A stretch of 12,351 nt of DNA. Source: an uncultured Clostridia bacterium. GTDB lineage: Bacteria > Bacillota > Clostridia > Oscillospirales > CAG-272. Location: NCBI GenBank assembly GCA_905235755.1, contig CAJONA010000022.1, positions 1 to 12,351 of the forward strand, read 5' to 3'. The translations under genes were made by a program, and so were the position numbers. The notes under the pieces were generated by a model. That model was not told the origin of the DNA. It ran no database searches and worked only from the letters and a program-made list of their open reading frames with translations. Of the stretch, positions 5,519-11,646 are shown piece after piece (the stretch's first letter is position 1; each line of letters opens with the position of its first letter).

Positions 5519-7798
5519 TTACTTCAGTTGTGTGTTCTCGATCTCGCTCATCCAGCCGTAGAAGGTCGTGATGTCGGGAGTTATCGTGTTGAGGTCGACT
5601 CTCTCCGTGCTGAAGATGATAGCGTTCTGACGCTGATATACGGGGATCTCAACAGCCCAGTCAACAACGATGTCAAGGCAAGCCTTGTACATGCTCTTTC
5701 TGTATGCCTGGTCTGTGGAAGCACGAGCGTCAAGGATCAGCTGGTTAAGCTGAGCGTCGTCGATCTTGTACATATAGTTGGAGCCGCCTTCTTCGTTTGT
5801 GCCGTCGCCGGAGAAGTAGATCTGATACATATCCGGGTCAACAGAAGCGCCCCAAGCAGCACACCACATAGCAACTTGGTTAGCTTCGAGAGCGTCCCAA
5901 AGCTCGCTGGAGTTTGTAAGGTCTTTGATCTTGAGTGTGATGCCTATTGTAGCAAAAGCTTTGCTTGCTTCTGTGAGGATCATGAACGACGGGTGGTCGC
6001 CGCTGCCGTCTGCAGGGATCCAAGCTTCGTATTCGAGCTTAGCGCCTTCGGGAGCTGCCGTAACTATTCCGTCTTCTACAGTGTAACCTGCAGCCTCAAA
6101 GAACGTAAGCGATGCAGCGAGAGCAGCCGCATATTTTTCATCTGCAGTCATACCTGATGTGTAGATGTCCTTGCCGGAAGCGTCAACGGAGAATGCAACC
6201 TTGTAACCGTCGTCTGTAGACTGCGGAGCTGCCCACGATGTGTTGGAGATCGGGTAGTTGATGACAGAAGCTCTGTCGCCGTAGTACGAGTCGATAGCAA
6301 GCTCTCTGTAAACCGAGAGAACTGTTGCGAACGCTTTTCTGAGGTTCTTGGAAGCGTCGGACGAGGGGTTGCCGCCTACATTCATAACTGTAGCGCACAT
6401 ACCGATGTAGCCGTAGCCGAGGTTGTCAACCGTGTTGGTCGTTACAACGGAACCGTCGAGCGAGCCGCCGTTTGCCTCTTCTATAGCTTTGATCGTGTCG
6501 TTGGAGAAAGAAGGATCCGTGATGTCTATCGTACCTTGGAGCACGCCGTTGAGTTTGTCGTCATCGGTCATACACTGCTTGAAATTGATATATTTCGTCT
6601 TGGGAGTGCCGCGGTAGTATTTCGAGTTAGCTTCGAAGTAAACTACGCCGTCTTCATATTTTAAGAACTTGTACGGACCTGCGCCGAGCGGCTTTGTCGT
6701 CTTTGAACGCACGCCGGAAAGGTCGCCTTTTGTGAAGCCGAACTGGTTAGCGTTGTAATTGTAGAGCGACTTGTCGCCGTAGTAGTGCATCGGAGTGATG
6801 GAAACACCGAGCTGATATATAGCCGTAGCGTCAACCTTTGTCATCTTGATCGTCATGCTGTAATCGCCGGTCTTCTTGATACCGGAGATATTGGGAGCGG
6901 ATGTGCCTGTCTGAACGGCTTTCAGCATTTCGTCGTCGAGGTTGCCGGAGAGGTAAGCCGTGAAGGCGCTCTCTGCTTTTTCAAAATTCAAGCCATTGGT
7001 ATCATTGGTATTGTAGCCGTATGCTTCAAAGAGAGCATTCCAGAAATCTTCCGCTGTCCCGCCGTCTTCGACTTCAAATCCCCAAAGTTCTGCGGATGTT
7101 GCTACGTCAACAGCACCGTAAGATGCGTAGTTTGCCATGCAGTAATCAACGATCGACTGAGCAAACGAAACGCCCGCTTTGTTCCACGCGGTAAGGAATG
7201 CGGTCTTGTCCGCATCGGTATAATAGCCCTTGTCCTTGTTTGCCGTGCTTTCCGCAGCAAGGTCGTCAAGGATGAGATTCCACTTTGCCGACATTCCGGC
7301 TCTGTATTCCTTCATACCTTCGATCGGAAGAGCGAAAAATGTGGAAGAGCCGTCATATGCCGGGTCGGAGAGAACGTACATCGTGAAGATAACGTCGTCG
7401 ATAGTCAATTTCTGACCGTCTGAGAAGACGATATCTTTGCGCAATGTGAAATCGTAGTCAACGGTGCCGTCTGCGTTCTCGGTGATCGTAAGATCAGCCG
7501 GACCGTAGTATGTATAATCGGTGCCGTTGTAAGCGATTGTCGTTCCGTTGATTCCCTTCTCAACTACGGCGCCTGTACGGTCGGATGTAAGAAGACCGAG
7601 CTGGGTCATAGCATAAACATCCTGGTCATATGCCGTTTCAGAGAAGAACGGAGAGAACTTTTCGTTGAAGGGAGCATACCCGACAACGAGCGGGGTCGTG
7701 TCTTCTTTCTTGCCGCAGGACGCGAAAATGCCAAGGCACATCACCGCAACGAGAAGAAGAGCAACAAGTTTAGTAACGAGTTTAATGGTGTTCTTCAT
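5519..7798 (-). CDS. oppA: Peptide-binding lipoprotein of the ABC importer (SBP family 5, OppA/DppA type), enlarged
   Basis: This 759-residue protein captures substrate outside the cell and delivers it to the permeases. The ATG at 7798 is preceded by AAGGAG at 10 bp; an upstream in-frame ATG at 7837 has no binding site and would put 13 extra residues before the signal peptide. Residues 1-27 form a lipoprotein signal with basic start, hydrophobic core and GIFASC, so Cys28 should be lipidated; Phe at -3 is less usual. Family hallmarks include LRKDIVFSDGQKLTIDDV (119-136) and PLGAGPYKF. Members are usually 500-600 residues. The excess is mainly about 135 polar residues (168-303) inserted between IEGMKEYRAG and NISGIKKTGDYSMTIKMT. 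The substrate is unknown; peptides are the default guess for a family that also includes nickel and sugar binders. Confidence 0.93.
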   Translation of the reverse strand: MKNTIKLVTKLVALLLVAVMCLGIFASCGKKEDTTPLVVGYAPFNEKFSPFFSETAYDQDVYAMTQLGLLTSDRTGAVVEKGINGTTIAYNGTDYTYYGPADLTITENADGTVDYDFTLRKDIVFSDGQKLTIDDVIFTMYVLSDPAYDGSSTFFALPIEGMKEYRAGMSAKWNLILDDLAAESTANKDKGYYTDADKTAFLTAWNKAGVSFAQSIVDYCMANYASYGAVDVATSAELWGFEVEDGGTAEDFWNALFEAYGYNTNDTNGLNFEKAESAFTAYLSGNLDDEMLKAVQTGTSAPNISGIKKTGDYSMTIKMTKVDATAIYQLGVSITPMHYYGDKSLYNYNANQFGFTKGDLSGVRSKTTKPLGAGPYKFLKYEDGVVYFEANSKYYRGTPKTKYINFKQCMTDDDKLNGVLQGTIDITDPSFSNDTIKAIEEANGGSLDGSVVTTNTVDNLGYGYIGMCATVMNVGGNPSSDASKNLRKAFATVLSVYRELAIDSYYGDRASVINYPISNTSWAAPQSTDDGYKVAFSVDASGKDIYTSGMTADEKYAAALAASLTFFEAAGYTVEDGIVTAAPEGAKLEYEAWIPADGSGDHPSFMILTEASKAFATIGITLKIKDLTNSSELWDALEANQVAMWCAAWGASVDPDMYQIYFSGDGTNEEGGSNYMYKIDDAQLNQLILDARASTDQAYRKSMYKACLDIVVDWAVEIPVYQRQNAIIFSTERVDLNTITPDITTFYGWMSEIENTQLK

Positions 7799-7823
7799 TT
7801 TAAAGATACTCCTTAATTTATTT

Positions 7824-7841
7824 TTTCGTGTTTCCACGAAA
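7824..7841. promoter_or_regulatory. GNRA-tetraloop hairpin just upstream of the oppA ribosome binding site
   Basis: A 7-bp perfect stem (7824-7830 with 7835-7841) closes a four-base loop that reads GAAA on the minus-strand mRNA, a stable tetraloop type. It lies between the stop of the 180-residue membrane protein gene and the AAGGAG of oppA. No U-run follows it on the minus strand, so it is unlikely to be a terminator. A 5'-end stabiliser of the oppA message is plausible. Confidence 0.45.
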
Positions 7842-7849
7842 TTGACATA

Positions 7850-8392
7850 TTAATGTTTTTCCTCCCATTTGCCGCCCTTTACCGAAAAGAACAAAAGAGT
7901 GGAGGAGACGGCAGAGACAAGCGGACCGATCAGACGCACCCACGTATCAAAAGAATCTGGAACGATCTGCTTCACCAAAAGAATCCCGACGGCAAAAAGC
8001 AACGTCAAAAGCGACGTGATTGCCGACGCCATGCTTCTACGGGGCAGCTTTTCGACGGTGGCTTTATAAACGTATTCCCGAAGTTCATCGTCGTGGACCG
8101 TCATGCGCAACAGACTCCATCCCGTCAGCGCGATGAAAATGAGCTGCATAAGCCACGGCAAGAGCAGAAATGCGCTTCTGCTCATTTCCACAGGCTCAAA
8201 CAATTCCGGAACGACGGTGGAGGCAAGCGCAATTCCCCAAAGGATGAGCGTCCGCAAAACATACGTCCGCTTCTGCTTTTTATCGCCGCAAAAGGCGTAC
8301 AATTTGCCGGTGTAAACATAGTTGCCTATGGCGTCTTTTTGAAAATCGTTCAGATATGCGCGCCGGTAGGGGCGCCGGGGACGGTTTGCCAT
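7850..8392 (-). CDS. Four-helix membrane protein of unknown function, first gene of the transporter operon
   Basis: This encodes 180 residues. The ATG at 8392 has GAGGA 7 bp upstream, and a TGA lies in frame just before it, so the start is firm. The N-terminus is basic (NRPRRPYRR) and is followed by a conserved-looking soluble stretch, GNYVYTGKLYAFCGDKKQKR. Four hydrophobic segments follow at about 44-62, 72-94, 119-141 and 151-170. A charged cytoplasmic-type loop (DDELREYVYKATVEKLPRR, 101-119) lies between the second and third. I do not recognise a family. It ends 51 bp before the binding-protein start, with no terminator in between, and appears to share the promoter at 8641-8669, so it is probably co-transcribed with the importer. 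A role in transport or sensing is only a guess. Confidence 0.8.
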   Translation of the reverse strand: MANRPRRPYRRAYLNDFQKDAIGNYVYTGKLYAFCGDKKQKRTYVLRTLILWGIALASTVVPELFEPVEMSRSAFLLLPWLMQLIFIALTGWSLLRMTVHDDELREYVYKATVEKLPRRSMASAITSLLTLLFAVGILLVKQIVPDSFDTWVRLIGPLVSAVSSTLLFFSVKGGKWEEKH

Positions 8393-8634
8393 AGCGATTC
8401 CTCATTCGGTCGGAGTCATTCGTGTCGTAAATCATGTAAAAAGCTTGTAGTTTCCCGCGCAACTTTGTTTAGATTTCATCAAATCGGATTTTCAACCCGA
8501 TGCGGCGTAAACACGCCCATAACACATATTATAAGGAAAATACATCTGAATTTAAAAATGAACACAAGCAGCGCCGACGCATACAGCCATAATCACATTT
8601 CAAAAGCCGGCGATCGCCACGAATTCAATACATG
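8393..8634 (-). promoter_or_regulatory. Long 5' leader with several small hairpins
   Basis: From the predicted start near 8634 to the ATG at 8392 is about 240 nt of untranslated RNA. It contains a perfect 10-bp palindrome GGCGATCGCC (8609-8618), a 5-bp stem with loop AAAC (8504-8517) and a weak 5-bp stem (8483-8501). There is no U-run terminator before the gene. I recognise no known riboswitch. A second TATAAT (8528-8533, minus strand) with TTTAAA 17 bp upstream of it (8551-8556) could be an additional, weaker promoter. Confidence 0.35.
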
Positions 8635-8640
8635 TGATGC

Positions 8641-8669
8641 ATTATAGCACAAATTCTTCGGCTTTTCAA
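8641..8669 (-). promoter_or_regulatory. Sigma-A-type promoter for the membrane protein and peptide-importer operon
   Basis: On the minus strand TTGAAA (8664-8669) and TATAAT (8641-8646) are separated by exactly 17 bp, a near-consensus housekeeping promoter. Transcription should begin near 8634. The bases ATCACAT (8592-8598) and ATGTGAT (8632-8638) form an inverted repeat with one arm over the start site, so an operator role is possible. Confidence 0.75.
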
Positions 8670-9073
8670 GTCTTTTTCGAAATTTTTTTATGAAAATGTG
8701 TCTTTTTTTCGTTGTATTTAGCTTATAAGCCCGACGGTTACTTGCCTTCTTTCGCTTTTTTCGTTTTTTCGATTATAAATATAACACACAAAATCTTCAT
8801 TCCGATGTGTCCGGTCTTCGCGGTATTTTTTGTTTGGAGCTGTGGGAGTTGTATATTGCAACGGCTTGAATTATTATACGTTATCCGTTTTTGACGTTCG
8901 GCACGTTCTATTTCCCGTTCTTTCATTCTAACACGTTCATACCCGAAGCATGATGTTTATCTATCCCCTTGTAATGCTTGCCACAAATCTGCCGATTTCG
9001 GCGACAGTAGTATTTGCGTATAAGCCGGCACGCCGCTTTTGCAAAACATTAAAAACAAAGCTAAACCAACACA
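8670..9073. other. About 400 bp intergenic region with no gene I can support
   Basis: The left part (about 8671-8780) is rich in T-runs on the plus strand. A minus-strand TATAAT at 8772-8777 lacks a convincing -35 box. Open frames of about 60 codons occur on both strands (8712-8894 plus, 8738-8926 minus), but neither has a ribosome binding site or a protein-like composition. ACGTTC occurs three times between about 8894 and 8940, with no clear meaning. Confidence 0.5.
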
Positions 9074-9076
9074 TTA

Positions 9077-9103
9077 AAAAAGCCCGCGTTTTGCGGGCTT
9101 TTT
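9077..9103. terminator. Strong bidirectional terminator after the metallophosphoesterase gene
   Basis: An 11-bp perfect stem (9077-9087 AAAAAGCCCGC with 9093-9103 GCGGGCTTTTT) has a 5-nt loop. U-runs arise in both directions, six long on the minus strand. It lies 20 bp past the minus-strand stop codon. Confidence 0.9.
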
Positions 9104-9107
9104 AATG

Positions 9108-9122
9108 GTAAATGCAATTTAC
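9108..9122. repeat. GTAAAT-N3-ATTTAC palindrome, copy 2
   Basis: The bases read GTAAAT GCA ATTTAC. The palindrome occupies the gap between the metallophosphoesterase stop codon (1 bp away) and the terminator stem (4 bp away). The longer match ATGGTAAATGCNATTTAC is shared with copy 3 on the other side of the gene. Confidence 0.65.
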
Positions 9123-9123
9123 T

Positions 9124-9942
9124 TTATGATATTTCGAGCAAGCGTATCGTTTCTTTCCCGGTAACGTACTGCGTGATCGACTCCGTCAGCATTCCCTCGT
9201 AGTCCCAATGCAGATGCCCTGTGACTATCGCCTTGATAAGCGGTTGACTCTTGATATACTCGGTCATTTTTTGTGTTATCTCATCGGGCTTTTGCTGACG
9301 AATGCGGTATTCCGAGCAACCTCGGAGCGCATCGTCCGGCGGACAAGTCAGATACGGCGCCTCGGCGCCGTTTGCGTCGCAAAGCTTCTTTTCATAAAGC
9401 GCGCAGTGCATAAAAAGTATTATCGGCATGCCGAGTGCAACTTCTTTTTTCAGCGCGTCGAACTGATGCTCGTCAAAGCGATAATACGAATCATCGATGG
9501 CGACGAGATCAACGCCGTTTATGACGCGGCTCGCAAATCTGATATCGTTTTTAAAGCACGCCTGCACGCGAGAAAGGCTCTTGTTCCGGTACTTTTCGTC
9601 CTCAAAAGCCTCACCGACATAAAGGCTGAATTCGTGATTTCCCGCGGTGAAAAAAACATTATTCTCCGACACGAATTTTCTTGTCCGTTCGAGATTTTTG
9701 CGCGAAACAAAGTCGATGATGTCGCCCGTATATACTATCGGTGCGGAAAGTTTTTTCGAAACGGCGGAAATTTCGTCGAGCATCGCTTCGGAGTCTCCGA
9801 AAACATTTTTCCGCTTTGCGGCGAGTTCTGCTTTTCTCTTCCCGTCGCGCCCGTCGGCGAGCGTCAGATGAGTGTCGGAAGCGTGGACAAGAGTGAACGG
9901 GCGCTCGGCGCCGACCGCGATCTTTGTATGTATCAAATTCAT
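9124..9942 (-). CDS. Calcineurin-like metallophosphoesterase
   Basis: This encodes 272 residues, probably a cytoplasmic two-metal phosphoesterase. All core motifs are present in order: DTH (D23, H25), GDIID (D74, D77), GNHE (N102, H103), the single His179 (FMHC) and GHLH (H243, H245). No signal peptide or membrane segment is visible. The frame extends to an ATG at 9984, but that lies inside a 33-bp palindrome with no binding site; the ATG at 9942 has AAAAAGG at 8-bp spacing and is preferred. Substrate cannot be told: the superfamily includes phosphodiesterases, phosphoprotein phosphatases and nucleotidases. It follows the aro fusion gene but is separated from it by a strong inverted repeat, so co-transcription may be partial. 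No functional link to aromatic metabolism is evident. Confidence 0.9.
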   Translation of the reverse strand: MNLIHTKIAVGAERPFTLVHASDTHLTLADGRDGKRKAELAAKRKNVFGDSEAMLDEISAVSKKLSAPIVYTGDIIDFVSRKNLERTRKFVSENNVFFTAGNHEFSLYVGEAFEDEKYRNKSLSRVQACFKNDIRFASRVINGVDLVAIDDSYYRFDEHQFDALKKEVALGMPIILFMHCALYEKKLCDANGAEAPYLTCPPDDALRGCSEYRIRQQKPDEITQKMTEYIKSQPLIKAIVTGHLHWDYEGMLTESITQYVTGKETIRLLEIS

Positions 9943-9964
9943 ATTATAAACCTTTTTATAGTCT

Positions 9965-9997
9965 CCCGATATGGTAAATGCCATTTACCATATCGGG
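9965..9997. repeat. 33-bp near-perfect palindrome containing GTAAAT-N3-ATTTAC copy 3
   Basis: Two perfect 16-bp arms (9965-9980 CCCGATATGGTAAATG and 9982-9997) are separated by a single base. The inner 15 bp (9974-9988) are the GTAAAT-N3-ATTTAC motif found at two other gene ends. It begins 8 bp after the stop of the aro fusion gene and ends before the ribosome binding site of the metallophosphoesterase gene. No U-run follows, so it is not a standard terminator. It may be an mRNA end-protecting hairpin, a repeat copy or a dimer-binding operator. Confidence 0.75.
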
Positions 9998-10005
9998 ATA
10001 CGATG

Positions 10006-11634
10006 TTATTTTGAAAGTTTTTGACTAAGTTTGTCAATGGCGTATATATATCCGTCGGCGCCTTTCGTTTTGATCTTGCCTATGCACACGTCCTCAACGT
10101 AATCGCGCATTTTGTACGTATCGCCGACGCTGAAATCATCGATCACGACCTCGAACGACAAAACGCCCGCCGCGCGCAGCGCGTCGCATATCGCTATGCT
10201 CGTATACGCGTACGACGACGGATTTATTATAATGCCGTCGACATCCGCCGTTGCCGATGCGATCTTGCTAACGATCTCTCCTTCGCAGTCGGAATTGAAC
10301 ACATCTACGTCAACGCCGAGCGTTTCTGCGTGAGATTTTATCTTGACGCAAATATCGGAGTATGTCTCCCTGCCGTCGCCCATACCGAGAAGCATGACAG
10401 ACGGACCGCTGATAACAAGAAATTTCAGCCGTCCGACAGCACTTTGGCGCTTGAATTTCGATATTACGCTGTCCGCGACTTCCTTTACGCTCACATCCGC
10501 GTCGATGCGGACGTCAGCGGCGTCGCGGTAAACGGAATATCTTTGACCGAACAGCGCCATAAGCGCCATTCTGCTCGACGACAACGGATCTTTTTGCGAT
10601 GTCGATATGAGCGTCGGCGAACGGTCGATAAAAAACAGTTTGCCGTTCGATTTCAGCTCGTTCACATTTTGCTTTCTTATGACAGCGCCGCCGCCCGCGG
10701 CTATAACGACGCCCGTTTCAAGCGAATGCGCCTTTATCATTTTCTGCTCGATATCGCGGAATTTTTCCTCGCCCTTTTCTTTCAAAAGATATGATATCGA
10801 GCCGTATTTTTTCTCTATTTCAGTGTCGATATCGATAAATTTGCGTCCCATGATCGACGCGATCAGTTCACCGACGACGCTTTTTCCGCACCCGGGAAGT
10901 CCTATGAGTACGATATTTTCGTTTGCTCGCATTATTTCCGCATATACGCGTTCCGAAACGCCGTAATGTATCTTGTCGCCCGTGAAAAGCTCGCTCGACA
11001 GAACACATTGACGTACCGCCATGAAAAGCCCGCCCTCCGCGGCGATATTTGCCGCTTTTGCCGCCAAAACGAGCGGCGTTCTCAGCGGCGGAGCGGTGAT
11101 GTCCAAAACCCCGTCAAGTTTTTCAAATCCCGACAGGTCGGCGTTACAAGCAATTTCCGCTTTTTCCGTGTTTACTATAATATTCACGCTGTCATTCGGC
11201 TTTACAGCGTCGCTACGGGCGGTGCAAACGTCCGCCGCGCCGAGAGATATGCACGCCGCGCCGACCGTTTTTGCGACAGCGTCTTCACCGACAACAAGCA
11301 CTTTTCTGCCGCGCATCTCGATTCCGGAATGTGCCGCGAGCGCGCAAAATGCGCCAAACGTGGTATTGTATCCGCAAAGCCTTCCGCCCTTGTTCACAAC
11401 GGTATCGACACAGCCGAGTTCTTCCGCGTGAGCGTCGATCTCGTCGAGATATTTCATAATGCGCTCGTTATACGGGGCAATGATATTTACGCCCTCAAAA
11501 TCGCGCGTGCGCATAAATTCGTCAAAGCCGTCGCCGTCAACGTCAACGACGTCGTAATCGCAGTTTATGAGTTTTCGGTATATCTCTTTTGAAAATCCGC
11601 GGCTGATATTTGCCCCGACAACACCGTATTTCAT
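10006..11634 (-). CDS. aroK: Three-domain fusion: degenerate shikimate dehydrogenase, shikimate kinase, degenerate type II 3-dehydroquinase
   Basis: This encodes 542 residues. AAGGAG lies 7 bp before the ATG. Residues 1-222 follow the AroE fold (FEGVNIIAPY, LCGYNTTFGAF, TPLVLAAK, GGLFMAVRQCV), but the catalytic Lys is N56, the catalytic Asp is T92 and the GxGG nucleotide loop reads GEDAVA. Residues 238-396 are a shikimate kinase with P-loop GLPGCGKS (245-252), DID (268-270), R293, GGG (314-316) and R365; the usual RPLL of the lid is DPLS. Residues 402-542 follow type II dehydroquinase (GPSVMLLG, IIINPSSYAYTS, FEVVIDD), with S412, Y477 and V497 replacing the usual Asn, His and catalytic His. 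Only the kinase step (shikimate to shikimate 3-phosphate) is supported. The frame has no stop or frameshift. An aminotransferase gene lies 12 bp upstream. Alignments were made by eye. Confidence 0.88.
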   Translation of the reverse strand: MKYGVVGANISRGFSKEIYRKLINCDYDVVDVDGDGFDEFMRTRDFEGVNIIAPYNERIMKYLDEIDAHAEELGCVDTVVNKGGRLCGYNTTFGAFCALAAHSGIEMRGRKVLVVGEDAVAKTVGAACISLGAADVCTARSDAVKPNDSVNIIVNTEKAEIACNADLSGFEKLDGVLDITAPPLRTPLVLAAKAANIAAEGGLFMAVRQCVLSSELFTGDKIHYGVSERVYAEIMRANENIVLIGLPGCGKSVVGELIASIMGRKFIDIDTEIEKKYGSISYLLKEKGEEKFRDIEQKMIKAHSLETGVVIAAGGGAVIRKQNVNELKSNGKLFFIDRSPTLISTSQKDPLSSSRMALMALFGQRYSVYRDAADVRIDADVSVKEVADSVISKFKRQSAVGRLKFLVISGPSVMLLGMGDGRETYSDICVKIKSHAETLGVDVDVFNSDCEGEIVSKIASATADVDGIIINPSSYAYTSIAICDALRAAGVLSFEVVIDDFSVGDTYKMRDYVEDVCIGKIKTKGADGYIYAIDKLSQKLSK

Positions 11635-11646
11635 ATCGTTCTCCTT

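Noticed and set aside
7842..7847. Plus-strand TTGACA as a promoter
   Set aside because: There is no -10 box at 16-18 bp downstream, and no plus-strand gene follows.
7853..8647. 264-codon plus-strand open frame over the small membrane protein gene and leader
   Set aside because: It has a basic, low-complexity translation, covers a good promoter of the other strand and has no ribosome binding site.
8738..8926. Minus-strand 62-codon open frame in the intergenic region
   Set aside because: It has no ribosome binding site or clear promoter, and the translation is lysine/arginine rich with no domain.
9943..9984. Upstream ATG at 9984 as the metallophosphoesterase start
   Set aside because: It lies inside the palindrome with no binding site, while the ATG at 9942 has AAAAAGG at good spacing.
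9974..9988. TyrR-type operator beside the aro gene
   Set aside because: TyrR boxes are TGTAAA-N6-TTTACA. Here the corresponding spacing is one base shorter, the motif lies after genes rather than at promoters, and TyrR is a proteobacterial regulator.
9208..10014. Long plus-strand open frame (268 codons) opposite the metallophosphoesterase gene
   Set aside because: The opposite strand encodes a clear enzyme with all family motifs. The plus-strand product has no recognisable domain and no ribosome binding site.
10021..11592. Long plus-strand open frames opposite the aro fusion gene
   Set aside because: These are shadows of a strand with G/C-rich third positions; translations are Arg/His/Val rich and match no domain.
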